A stretch of 11,389 nt of DNA from an uncultured Oscillibacter sp. (lineage in GTDB: Bacteria; Bacillota; Clostridia; Oscillospirales; Oscillospiraceae): assembly GCA_900550685.1 (NCBI GenBank), contig URTS01000053.1:1-11389 (forward strand). The letters are read 5' to 3'. Of the stretch, positions 1-7,248 are shown one piece after another. The notes beneath the pieces are model-generated. The model had not been told where the DNA came from. It saw nothing but the letters and a program-made list of their open reading frames with translations, and did no database searches. Each line of letters opens with the position of its first letter. The stretch's first letter is position 1. A program made the position numbers and the translations under genes.

Positions 1-83
1 TGGGCTTCCTGGGCATGGGCAACAACCCCATGGTCGGTGCAACTGTGGCGGTGGCTGTCGCGGTGGCTGAGAGCCTGAAGTAA
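1..83 (+). CDS. C-terminal fragment of unidentified protein
   Basis: Only the last 26 codons lie in the window, read in the frame starting at base 3 and ending with TAA at 81-83. The peptide is rich in Gly, Ala and Val (it contains GNNPMVGATVAVAVAVAE) and ends ESLK. The alternating Val/Ala stretch could be a buried strand or helix, or a short membrane segment, but nothing is diagnostic and I do not recognise the family. That it is coding is supported by the clean stop followed about 60 bases later by a strong rho-independent terminator in the same direction. The start and most of the gene lie to the left of the window. Confidence 0.6.
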   Translation, partial: GFLGMGNNPMVGATVAVAVAVAESLK

Positions 84-144
84 GATTATCCGCTTCTGCG
101 GGCACCCTGCCCACGGATACAGCGGGAAACTGCGCTGTGTATGA

Positions 145-181
145 AAGAGCGGTGTGCATTGCACACCGCTCTTGTTTTTTT
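145..181 (+). terminator. Strong rho-independent terminator
   Basis: A perfect 13-bp stem (145-157 pairing with 161-173) with a 3-base loop is followed by G and a run of seven T. It closes the plus-strand gene that ends at 83. Confidence 0.9.
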
Positions 182-216
182 ATGGCCTGCCTTGGCGGAC
201 CGGACCTGAAAAGCAG

Positions 217-251
217 CCCCCGGCGGAAGCAGGATGCGCTTCCGCCGGGGG
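217..251. terminator. Hairpin terminator, probably bidirectional
   Basis: A perfect 14-bp GC-rich stem (217-230 with 238-251) encloses a 7-base loop. In the minus direction it starts 7 bases after the stop of the methyltransferase gene and is followed by GCTGCTTTTC, a modest T-run. In the plus direction it is followed by ATATTTTTT, so it can also back up the terminator at 145-181. The two operons converge here. Confidence 0.8.
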
Positions 252-258
252 ATATTTT

Positions 259-1362
259 TTACAGGAAATCCTGGCAGGAGACCAGCAGGTCGATTTTTTT
301 CCACTGGGTCTCTTCGTCGATGCAGTTGCCCTCCTCCACAGAGGCGAAGCCGCACTGGGGAGACAGGGCGATGTTGCCGCCCACCACGGCCTTGGCCTCT
401 AAATAGCGGCGCTTGATATCGTCGTGGTTTTCCAGCACCGGGTTCTTAGTGGAGATGAGGCCGGCCACAAAGGTCTTGCCGGTGCCCTTCAGCACCGCCC
501 AGGGATCGAAGGAGCCGGACCGCTCGTCATCGTACTCCACAAAGAAGCCGTCGTAGGGGATCCGACTGATGACGGGGGCCACGGAGTCATAGAATCCGGC
601 GAACAGGGGGTGGCCCTTGAAGTTGCCCTTGCAGAAGTGGTTGGCGATGGTCATGTCGGCGGGATGGCCCTCCAGGGCCTTGGTGGACACCTGGCGGAAC
701 CAATCCAGGATTTCATCCTTCTCGTAGCCCAGCCCAGCCACCTTTTTCAGGAAGTTCTCGTCGATCATGTAGGTCCAGGAGGTGTCGTCGATCTGGAGAT
801 AGCGGCAGCCGTGGTCGTACAGGTCCCGGATGGCCGCCTGATAGGCCAGGGCGATGTCGTCGATCAGGGCGTTCACATCGCTGCCGTAATAGGGAATCTC
901 CTTGATGCCCATTTGCAGATAGTTGTCCACCAGGATCATGTTGGGGCCGGAGATGCACTTCTTGGCGGTGATGCCGGGGTACTTGGCGGCCTCCTGCCGC
1001 AGGAAGTCGTAGGCTTCAATCTCCGGATGGGCGCGGTTGGGGTCGTAAGAGACCTTGCCGGTGATGTAGCCCAGCTCAATGTGGTTCACCACGCCGTTGC
1101 GTTCCCGGTCCAGGTGCTGGGTGGTGAAGCCGTCAAACTCCTTCAGCCAGTCCAGGTGCCACCATCTGCGGCGGAACTCGCCGTCTGTCACGTATTTGAG
1201 GCCGTGGGCCACCTCCTTTTCTACCAGCTTGGAAATTTCCGCGTTCTCAACGCTGCGCAGTTCCGGCAGTGTGATCTCCCCGGCGGCGTATTTGGCCCGG
1301 GCCTCCTTGATGGGGGCAGGGCGCAGGAAGGAACCGACAATGTCGTATTTGATGTTCAGCAT
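259..1362 (-). CDS. Core-only MetE-like methionine synthase family methyltransferase
   Basis: This 367-aa protein matches the catalytic C-terminal half of cobalamin-independent methionine synthase (MetE); the family includes B. subtilis YxjG/YxjH. Known members move a methyl group to a zinc-bound thiolate, normally homocysteine. The start motif VGSFLRP (residues 9-15), QIDDTSW (190-196) and the zinc ligands H242, C244 (NHFC), E276 (FFVEYD) and C337 (SPQCGF) are visible. The 61-residue spacing from Glu to the last Cys equals that in E. coli MetE. The N-terminal MetE domain, which helps hold folate polyglutamate, is absent, so the methyl donor is uncertain. I start at ATG 1362 because AAAGGAG lies 8 bases upstream and family similarity begins there; an in-frame extension to 1500 would run through the promoter. 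It has its own promoter and a LysR-type site, with a terminator just downstream. Homocysteine as acceptor is inferred. Confidence 0.9.
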   Translation of the reverse strand: MLNIKYDIVGSFLRPAPIKEARAKYAAGEITLPELRSVENAEISKLVEKEVAHGLKYVTDGEFRRRWWHLDWLKEFDGFTTQHLDRERNGVVNHIELGYITGKVSYDPNRAHPEIEAYDFLRQEAAKYPGITAKKCISGPNMILVDNYLQMGIKEIPYYGSDVNALIDDIALAYQAAIRDLYDHGCRYLQIDDTSWTYMIDENFLKKVAGLGYEKDEILDWFRQVSTKALEGHPADMTIANHFCKGNFKGHPLFAGFYDSVAPVISRIPYDGFFVEYDDERSGSFDPWAVLKGTGKTFVAGLISTKNPVLENHDDIKRRYLEAKAVVGGNIALSPQCGFASVEEGNCIDEETQWKKIDLLVSCQDFL

Positions 1363-1402
1363 AGCTGTTTCTCCTTTATTTGGAATTTTATGCGTTGACA
1401 TC

Positions 1403-1431
1403 AGTATACGCCGTCCGGCACACACTGTAAA
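1403..1431 (-). promoter_or_regulatory. Sigma-A-type promoter of the MetE-like gene
   Basis: On the minus strand, -35 TTTACA (1426-1431) and -10 TATACT (1403-1408) are separated by exactly 17 bases, each one mismatch from consensus. The start of transcription should fall near 1396, giving a leader of about 34 bases. That is too short for a SAM riboswitch or T-box, so control should be at initiation. Confidence 0.7.
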
Positions 1432-1453
1432 ATTGGAAAAATCCATCTGCCGG

Positions 1454-1470
1454 TATAGAATGCGCCTATA
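1454..1470. promoter_or_regulatory. Putative LysR-type regulator binding site
   Basis: A perfect inverted repeat TATAG-N7-CTATA contains the LysR-family T-N11-A signature (T1456, A1468). Its centre at 1462 is about 66 bases upstream of the predicted start of transcription (near 1396), the classical place for the recognition site of LysR-type regulators. The regulator gene lies immediately upstream. The pattern resembles the ATAC-N7-GTAT site of BenM/CatM. Binding itself is inferred. Confidence 0.6.
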
Positions 1471-1473
1471 TTG

Positions 1474-1515
1474 AAAACCGCCCTCCGTGCCTGAAAGCAT
1501 GAAGGGCGGCTTTTT
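1474..1515 (-). terminator. Terminator after the LysR-type regulator gene
   Basis: On the minus strand a 7-bp GC-rich stem (1478-1484 with 1503-1509) with a long loop is followed by TTTT. It begins at the TAA stop of the regulator and separates that gene from the promoter of the MetE-like gene. Confidence 0.65.
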
Positions 1516-2422
1516 ATGCCATGCCGCTGGTGCGGCGGCGCAGGACTTCGATATACTGTTTGGCCAGCGGACTGGGCAGGATGCGGCTGTGGGTGATGTA
1601 GCCGATCTCCATGGAATCGTCCACCAGCAAGGGGACGGAGACGATGTTTGCGCCGTTCAGCGCCTGACTGATCACGCCGCTGCAAATGGTATAGCCGTTG
1701 AGACCGATCAGCAGGTTGAACAGCGTTGCCCGGTCCCGGACCACGATATCCTTTTTGCTCTCCCGGGTGCTGAGAATTTCCTCAGAAAAATAAAAAGCGT
1801 TGTGGGCCCCTTGTTCGTAGGAGAGCCGGGGATAGGGAGCCAGGTCCTCCAGGGAGACGGCGTCCTTGGCGGCCAGGGGGTTGGCAGTGCTGACAAACAC
1901 ATGGGGCTTTGCGGTGAAAAGGGGGGTAAAGACCAGCTCGTGGTTTTGCAGTTCCTTGCGGATCACGGCTTCGTTGAACTGATTCAGATACAGCACGCCG
2001 ATCTCGCTGCGGAGCCTGGCCACGTCCTCAATGATCTCATAGGTCTGGGTCTCGCGGATGCGGAAGTCGTATTCGTCGCCGCCACAGGCGTGCAGCAGGT
2101 CCACAAAGGCCTCCACCACAAAGGAATAGTGCTGGGCGGACACGCAGAAAAGGTGCTTTCCTGCCTGCTTTCCGCCGTACCGCTCCTCCAGCAGATTGGT
2201 GTGCTCCATGATCTGGCGGGCGTATCCCAGAAATTCTTCCCCCTCCGGGGTGGGGGTCACGCCCTTGTTGGTGCGGTTGAAAATGGCGATGCCGAATTCC
2301 GCTTCCAGGTCCTTGATGGCGGCGGTGAGGCTGGGCTGGGTGATGAAAAGCGCCTTGGCGGCCTCGCTGATGGTCCCCTTGGCGGCCACAGTGATGACGT
2401 ATTTCAGCTGCTGCAATGTCAT
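1514..2422 (-). CDS. LysR-type transcriptional regulator
   Basis: This 302-aa protein has the usual LysR-family length. The N-terminal winged helix-turn-helix occupies about residues 1-60 (MTLQQLKYVITVAAKGTISE, then AAKALFITQPSLTAAIKDLE at 21-40, and NRTNKGVTPTPEG at 49-61). A linker helix runs to about 85 and a periplasmic-binding-like effector domain from about 90 to 300. The start is fixed by the ATGA overlap with the preceding hydrolase gene, which implies coupled translation. A terminator follows, then the promoter and LysR-type site of the MetE-like gene, so that gene is the obvious target. In E. coli the LysR-family MetR regulates metE with homocysteine as effector; a similar logic here is only an analogy. 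The effector cannot be read from sequence. Confidence 0.92.
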   Translation of the reverse strand: MTLQQLKYVITVAAKGTISEAAKALFITQPSLTAAIKDLEAEFGIAIFNRTNKGVTPTPEGEEFLGYARQIMEHTNLLEERYGGKQAGKHLFCVSAQHYSFVVEAFVDLLHACGGDEYDFRIRETQTYEIIEDVARLRSEIGVLYLNQFNEAVIRKELQNHELVFTPLFTAKPHVFVSTANPLAAKDAVSLEDLAPYPRLSYEQGAHNAFYFSEEILSTRESKKDIVVRDRATLFNLLIGLNGYTICSGVISQALNGANIVSVPLLVDDSMEIGYITHSRILPSPLAKQYIEVLRRRTSGMA

Positions 2423-3315
2423 GGGTTGGCTCCTTGCTGGTTTTCCTCAAAAGAGGGGGTCTGCCATACCAGGCCGGCGCCGGTGGGCAGATAGGCGGGC
2501 ACCGACTGGGCAAAGGCCTCCAGCCCCAGAGGGCCGGTGCAGTGGCAGACACCGGCGCAGGCGACAGAGCTGCGGCGGAAACAGTCCACCGTCCGGGCAA
2601 TCCGCGCCGGGTCTGGGGGAACCAGATGAGTGCCGCCGAAAATGGCGTGGATGGGACGGCCCGGAAAGCGCCGCTCCACAGTGGAGAGAATGCTGCAGAT
2701 GCCGTTATGGGCGCAGCCGGTGAGCACCACCAGCCCCGCCGGAGTATCCACCACGCAGACCTGCTCCTCCGGGAAGGTATCCAGCACCAGGCGGCCATCC
2801 GGCCCCTCCATGACCGAGGAGGGATGCACCGCCTCCTCTGGTCCGGGGACGGGGAAATTCCCCAGGAGATACACATGAGGGCCGATCTCCACCGTGTCGT
2901 CCGCCAGGCAGCGGAAACCAGTCAGGCCCTGCTGGAAGAACCAAGAGGGTTCCATAGGCGGGCCTACCAGCTCCAGGGTCTGGGCATAGGTCTCCTGCTG
3001 GGGCGGGTCGCACCGGTGGTCCCACCATTTCCGGATGAAAAAGCCGGTGTGGGCGTAAATGGGAACTTCCGGCGGCAGGACCGCCGCCAGGGACAGCAGG
3101 CCGCCGCAGTGGTCGCGGTGGTTGTGGCTGAAGGCCGTAGCCGTGACCTGCCGGAGGTCGATGCCCAGCTTCTCCGCGTTCCGCAGGCAGGCACCCCGCT
3201 CCCCAGCGTCGAACAGCAGGCGGGTGTTCCCCTCCTCCAGATAGACGGACAGGCCGAATTCCGCCTCAAGGCGGGGGTCCAGGGCGGTGTTTTCCGATAA
3301 GACAGTCAGCTTCAT
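2419..3315 (-). CDS. MBL-fold metallohydrolase, COG1237 (pterin-associated) type
   Basis: This 298-aa protein has the metallo-beta-lactamase fold signature SHNHRDHCGG (residues 63-72), giving metal ligands H64, H66, D68 and H69. It also has TGCAHNGI (199-206, H203), GGTHL (227-231, H230) and CHCTG (257-261). The CAH and HCTG motifs point to the COG1237 group, often annotated 7,8-dihydropterin-6-methyl-4-(ribofuranosyl)aminobenzene 5'-phosphate synthase after an archaeal methanopterin enzyme. That name is unlikely to describe its exact reaction in a bacterium. ATG 3315 is chosen because AAGGAGGAG lies just upstream; a longer in-frame extension to 3471 would read through a terminator hairpin. 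The stop overlaps the regulator start as ATGA. No signal peptide is seen, so it is probably cytoplasmic. No clear promoter was found in the 82 bases upstream. Confidence 0.88.
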   Translation of the reverse strand: MKLTVLSENTALDPRLEAEFGLSVYLEEGNTRLLFDAGERGACLRNAEKLGIDLRQVTATAFSHNHRDHCGGLLSLAAVLPPEVPIYAHTGFFIRKWWDHRCDPPQQETYAQTLELVGPPMEPSWFFQQGLTGFRCLADDTVEIGPHVYLLGNFPVPGPEEAVHPSSVMEGPDGRLVLDTFPEEQVCVVDTPAGLVVLTGCAHNGICSILSTVERRFPGRPIHAIFGGTHLVPPDPARIARTVDCFRRSSVACAGVCHCTGPLGLEAFAQSVPAYLPTGAGLVWQTPSFEENQQGANP

Positions 3316-3342
3316 GGCGGGCTCCTCCTTGTCAGATGCTTG

Positions 3343-3378
3343 AAAAACGGAGGAAACGCCGGGGCGTCTCCTCCGTTT
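3343..3378 (-). terminator. Terminator or attenuator after the ABC operon
   Basis: A 16-bp stem with one A-C mismatch (3345-3360 with 3363-3378) ends in TTTTTC on the minus strand. It lies 20 bases after the binding-protein stop and about 30 bases before the hydrolase start. Since no promoter is evident between them, it may allow partial read-through. Confidence 0.8.
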
Positions 3379-3397
3379 CTGCGGATACTTTGGTAGG

Positions 3398-4513
3398 TTA
3401 CTGAACAGCAACGGTGCGCTGGAAGGTATCGATCCAGGCTTCCTTGTTGGCGGCGATGTAGGCCTCGTCAAACTCCTTCAGGGCGCTCATGGAGTCATCA
3501 CCGAAGGCCAAATAGGTCTTGAGGGAGTCGTCCATAGAGGCGTTCTTGTTCACGGGGGCCTCGTTCATGACCTCGGCGATCTTGTCCTGGGTGTCTTTGC
3601 TGATGAGGTACTCCACGAACCGCTGGGCCAGTTCGGGGTTCTTGCAGTTCTTCACTACGTTGACGGTGGCGGGAGCAGCGAAGGAGCCCTCGGAGGCATC
3701 CACCCAGACCATGTTCAGGCCGCTGTCGGTCAGGCTGGGCATGTTGATGTCCATGAACACGGCGATGTTGACCTCACCGGTGGTAAAGGCATTGACAACG
3801 TCGGAAGAGGTGGAATACCACAGATCAATGTTGTCCTTCTTCTCCTGCATCAGTTCCATAGCGGGGGTCACGTCTTCCTGGCTGCCGCCCAGGGCTTCAG
3901 CCATCGCTACCAGCATGTAGGGGCCGGCGGTGGAGGTCATGTCGGGCAGAGCCACCATGTGGGCATACTGGTCGTCGAACAGGTCCTCATAGGAGGTGGG
4001 GGCGGGCAGACCGGCCTGCTCCAGGGCGTCGGCATTGTACATGATGCCGTAGCGGCACAGGGAGTAGCAGGGACCATAGCCGTCGGCGTTGACAGCGATA
4101 TCATACAGGTCGCCGAGGCTGGTGACGATGCTGGTGTCGATCTTCTCGAACAGGCCGGATTCGTTGCCGGTCTGGGCAAAGCTCTTGGTCAGCAGGGCCA
4201 CATCGGCTGTGGGATCGTTCTGCTCAGCCATCAGCTTGTTGAGCCGGTCGCCGTTGCCGCTGGTGGGGTCCACCACGATGGTGCAGTTGTACTGGGACTC
4301 GAAGTCAGCGGCCAGGGTCTTGAGACCGGCCTCGGCCCAGCCCCAGGTGGCGACGACCAGTTCGGCACCGCCGAAGTCCAGGGTGCCGTCGGAGTCCCCG
4401 CCGTTACCGGCGTTATCAGCGGGAGTTTCCTCCTGCTTGCTGCCGCCGCAGGCGGCCAGGCTCAGGGCCATGACCAGAGCCAGCATCAGTGCAAGAATAC
4501 GCTTGCTTTTCAT
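3398..4513 (-). CDS. ABC transporter substrate-binding lipoprotein, PotD-like
   Basis: This 371-aa extracellular solute-binding protein (family 1, PotD-like) has a basic start (MKSKR), a hydrophobic stretch and lipobox LAAC at 19-22, so Cys22 should be lipidated after cleavage and anchor it outside the membrane. A Gly/Asp/Glu-rich linker runs to about residue 48. The mature domain opens with ELVVATWGW (51-59) and has a hinge-like CRYGIMYNADAL segment (153-164). It captures solute for the two permeases and ATPase encoded just upstream. The start follows AGGAGG by 11 bases and lies 21 bases after the ATPase stop. The permeases and ATPase look most like polyamine systems, but I could not match the classical PotD polyamine-binding acidic residues, so the substrate is undetermined; other organic cations or nucleobase-like amines are possible. 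Confidence 0.9.
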   Translation of the reverse strand: MKSKRILALMLALVMALSLAACGGSKQEETPADNAGNGGDSDGTLDFGGAELVVATWGWAEAGLKTLAADFESQYNCTIVVDPTSGNGDRLNKLMAEQNDPTADVALLTKSFAQTGNESGLFEKIDTSIVTSLGDLYDIAVNADGYGPCYSLCRYGIMYNADALEQAGLPAPTSYEDLFDDQYAHMVALPDMTSTAGPYMLVAMAEALGGSQEDVTPAMELMQEKKDNIDLWYSTSSDVVNAFTTGEVNIAVFMDINMPSLTDSGLNMVWVDASEGSFAAPATVNVVKNCKNPELAQRFVEYLISKDTQDKIAEVMNEAPVNKNASMDDSLKTYLAFGDDSMSALKEFDEAYIAANKEAWIDTFQRTVAVQ

Positions 4514-4534
4514 TTTGTTTACATCCTCCTGATT

Positions 4535-5602
4535 TTACTTGATGTCTTTATATACACAGAAATGCTGGGCGGGGAAGTGAAGCAGGACCTCACTGCCCTC
4601 CTGCACGTCCGCGTATTCATGGATAGCGGGGTACACCATTTCCTCAAAGCAGCCGGAGACCTCCAGCCGGGTGGTGTGGCCCTTGTAGGTGGCGCTTTTG
4701 ACGGTGCCACGGACGGTGTTTGCCCCCTCCTGCTCCGCGGTTTGGATATTTTCGGAGCGGATGGCCAGAATGCAGGCATCCCCCTCGGCCAGTTCCCGGG
4801 CGGATTCTGCCGGGACCTGGAGGGTGTGGGCACCGCAACGGATCAGGCGCATCTCCCCTTCCGTTCCGGCGGCCGTGCCGTGGAGAAAGGTGGAAAAGCC
4901 CATAAAGTCCGCGATAAAGGGAGAAGCAGGCCGGTCAAAAACCTCCTGGGGCTTGCCGATCTGCAGAATGTGTCCGGCGTTCATAACGATGACCCGGTCC
5001 GCCAGGGAGACGGCCTCCTCGTGGTCGTGGGTCACGATGATGGTGGTGATGCCCAGCTCCTTCTGGATGCGCTTGATCTCCACCTGCATCTCCACCCGGA
5101 GCTTGGCATCCAGGTTGGAGAGGGGCTCATCCAGCAGCAGGATGGAGGGACGGGTCACCAGAGCCCGGGCCAAGGCCACCCGCTGCTGCTGACCGCCGGA
5201 GAGCTGCCGGGGATAGCGCTTGTCCATACCGGTGAGCTTTACCAGGGAGAGCATGTGCTCCACCCGCTCCCGGATCTCCTCCTTGGGCAGCTTCTGGAGC
5301 TTCAGGCCGAAGGCCACGTTTTCAAACACCGTCATATGGGGGAACAGCGCGTAATTCTGGAAGAAAATGCCGATATTGCGGCGGTAGGGGGGGATCGTGG
5401 AAACGTTTTCGCCGTCCACCAGGATCTGCCCGGCGGTGGGCTCAGTAAAGCCGGCGATCATGCGCAGTGTGGTGGTCTTGCCGCAGCCGCTGCCGCCCAG
5501 CAGGGCGATCATCTCGCCTTCGGCAGCCTTCAGGTTCATGGAATCCACCGCGGTGAAATCGCCGAACCGCTTGGTCAGTCCCTGTAATTCCAAAGTAGCC
5601 AT
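4535..5602 (-). CDS. ABC transporter ATP-binding protein, PotA-like
   Basis: This 355-aa ATPase powers the importer from the cytoplasmic face. Walker A GGSGCGKTT is at 36-44, the Q-loop at Q82, signature LSGGQ at 134-138, Walker B ILLLDEP at 154-160, D-loop SNLD at 162-165 and the H-loop at H192 (THDHEEA). Residues from about 240 to the end form a TOBE-type regulatory domain, as in PotA, FbpC and related ATPases of the MOI/polyamine group. Length is typical of the family. All catalytic residues are intact. It starts 19 bases after the permease C stop with a weak AAAGGTG ribosome site, and precedes the binding-protein gene in the same operon. Pot-type specificity is inferred from family and neighbours. 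Confidence 0.94.
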   Translation of the reverse strand: MATLELQGLTKRFGDFTAVDSMNLKAAEGEMIALLGGSGCGKTTTLRMIAGFTEPTAGQILVDGENVSTIPPYRRNIGIFFQNYALFPHMTVFENVAFGLKLQKLPKEEIRERVEHMLSLVKLTGMDKRYPRQLSGGQQQRVALARALVTRPSILLLDEPLSNLDAKLRVEMQVEIKRIQKELGITTIIVTHDHEEAVSLADRVIVMNAGHILQIGKPQEVFDRPASPFIADFMGFSTFLHGTAAGTEGEMRLIRCGAHTLQVPAESARELAEGDACILAIRSENIQTAEQEGANTVRGTVKSATYKGHTTRLEVSGCFEEMVYPAIHEYADVQEGSEVLLHFPAQHFCVYKDIK

Positions 5603-5621
5603 AGTTTACACCTTTCCGTTC

Positions 5622-6416
5622 TCACTTAACAAACATGTCCAACCCTACGAACTTCTCCATCAGCACGATCAGAACCAGAGATGCCAGGATCAGCAGTGTG
5701 GAGATGGCGGCCAGAGTGGGGTCGAAGGTCAGCTCCATATAGTTCATGATGCGGATGGGCAGGGTGATGAACCTCGGGGTGGAGAGCAGGCTGCTCAGGG
5801 CCACCTCGTCAAAGGAATACAAAAAAGCCAGCAGCGCACCGGCCATGATGCCGGGCCGGGCCAAGGGAATGGTGATCTTGAAGAACACCTGAATAGGGGT
5901 GGCTCCCATGGAGGTGGCCGCATCCTCCAGCGTCCAGTTGAACACATGGAGTACAGACACCGTGTTCCGCACGATGTAGGGCAGAATGATAATGAGATGG
6001 CCGATGAAAATGCGCAGCATACCGGGGACACCGCCGATCTGGCTGTAGACCTGCAGCAAAACAAAGGCGAAGGCCACGCTGGGCACGTACATGGGAGAGG
6101 TGTAGTAATTCAGCAGGGCATCCTTGCCCTTGAAGCTGTACCGGCAGACGGACAGGGCTGCCGTGACACCCAGCAGGATGTCCAGGGCCGTGGCTAGAAT
6201 GCCGATTTTCAGACTGCTCACCAGGCCATCCATAAAGTGGGTGGAGGAGCCGAAGATATTGGCGTACCATTTCAGGGAGAAGCCCTGGGGCGGGAAGGTG
6301 ATGAGGGCTGTGGGCGTGAAAGAGGCGATAACGATCACCACCAAAGGTGCCAGCAGGAACAGCATCACCAGAATGGCAAAGATCCGGCAGGGCAGGTTTA
6401 CATCTTTCTCGCGCAT
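5622..6416 (-). CDS. ABC transporter permease, PotC-like
   Basis: This 264-aa integral membrane subunit has about six hydrophobic segments (roughly 11-32, 70-90, 105-125, 137-158, 187-208, 236-256). The EAA coupling loop, EDAATSMGATPIQVFF then KITIPLARPGI (164-190), contacts the ATPase. Sequence features such as VVIVIASF near the first helix and FSLKWYANIF (46-55) are typical of the PotC/PotI group (COG1177). It starts one base after the TGA of permease B (TGATATG on the minus strand), with a GGAGGAGG ribosome site inside that gene, so translation is coupled. The pair forms the heterodimeric channel. Confidence 0.94.
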   Translation of the reverse strand: MREKDVNLPCRIFAILVMLFLLAPLVVIVIASFTPTALITFPPQGFSLKWYANIFGSSTHFMDGLVSSLKIGILATALDILLGVTAALSVCRYSFKGKDALLNYYTSPMYVPSVAFAFVLLQVYSQIGGVPGMLRIFIGHLIIILPYIVRNTVSVLHVFNWTLEDAATSMGATPIQVFFKITIPLARPGIMAGALLAFLYSFDEVALSSLLSTPRFITLPIRIMNYMELTFDPTLAAISTLLILASLVLIVLMEKFVGLDMFVK

Positions 6417-6417
6417 A

Positions 6418-7248
6418 TCACTTTCCTCCTCCCATGCGTTTCATATATCCGGAGGTGCACAGCACCACAACGACCTGCACCAGCAGGATCACCGCCAGCA
6501 GAATGTAGCTGATGGCGGAGGCGGCGCCCCAGTCGAAGTTCACGTTGATCTCCTGGACCACCATGGTGGCCATCATCCGGAACTTGGAGCCGCCCAGCAG
6601 CTTGGGGGTCACGTAAGAGGTCATGCTCATGGTGAACACCAGCACGCAGCCGGAGATGATGCCCGGCAGGCTCAGAGGGAACACCACCTTGGAAAAGGTT
6701 TGGAAGGGAGAAGCCCCCAGGCTGTAGGCCGCGTACTCCACATTGGGGTCAATGCTCTGGAGCACGCCCACCAGGGAGAGAACCATGTAGGGCACCAGCA
6801 GGTGGATCATGCCGATGATGACCGCCGTCTCCGTGTTCAGAATTTTCAAAGGGGCGGAGATGAGGCCCAGGGTCTGGAGCAGCTGGTTCAGAAGGCCGTT
6901 GGTGCCCAGAATGACCATCCAGCCGTAGGAGCGCACCACGGCGCTGACCAGGAAGGGAAACAGGATCACGATCATCATGACCTGCTTCATGCGGGACTTG
7001 GTCCGGGCCATGTAGAAGGCCGTGGGGTAGCCCAGCACCAGGGAGATGGCGGTGGACACCAGGGACACCCGGAAGGTGACCCAGAGAATGTTGCGGTAAA
7101 AGGGGTCACTGAAAAAGTTCACGAAATTGGAAAGGCCGTTTTCGTGCAGGGTGTGGACCAGAATGTAGACCATGGGCGCCACAAAGAAAAACAGCAGGGT
7201 CAATACGGTAGGCAGCGCCAGCAGCAGTGCCCGGTGTTTACGTTCCAT
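6418..7248 (-). CDS. ABC transporter permease, PotB-like
   Basis: This 276-aa membrane subunit has about six hydrophobic segments (roughly 10-30, 62-82, 90-112, 138-162, 194-216, 246-266). RSYGWMVILGTNGLLN (106-121) is characteristic of the PotB/PotH group (COG1176). The EAA loop is EYAAYSLGAS through PLSLPGI (171-197). Its ATG lies 11 bases inside the deaminase coding region, with AAGGAG 10 bases upstream, so it is translated from the same message as the deaminase. It pairs with the PotC-like permease that follows. Order in the operon is B, C, ATPase, binding protein, unlike the potABCD order of E. coli. Confidence 0.94.
   Translation of the reverse strand: MERKHRALLLALPTVLTLLFFFVAPMVYILVHTLHENGLSNFVNFFSDPFYRNILWVTFRVSLVSTAISLVLGYPTAFYMARTKSRMKQVMMIVILFPFLVSAVVRSYGWMVILGTNGLLNQLLQTLGLISAPLKILNTETAVIIGMIHLLVPYMVLSLVGVLQSIDPNVEYAAYSLGASPFQTFSKVVFPLSLPGIISGCVLVFTMSMTSYVTPKLLGGSKFRMMATMVVQEINVNFDWGAASAISYILLAVILLVQVVVVLCTSGYMKRMGGGK

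Noticed and set aside
424..1398. Plus-strand open frame of 324 codons
   Set aside because: Antisense to the MetE-like gene; Gly/Val/His-rich with no family resemblance.
1363..1400. SAM riboswitch or T-box leader for the MetE-like gene
   Set aside because: The predicted leader is only about 34 bases, too short for either element, and no conserved core is seen.
3959..5587. Long plus-strand open frame of 542 codons
   Set aside because: It lies antisense to the binding-protein and ATPase genes, both with complete family motifs. Its composition is a low-complexity Gly/Val/His/Gln-rich shadow caused by high GC.
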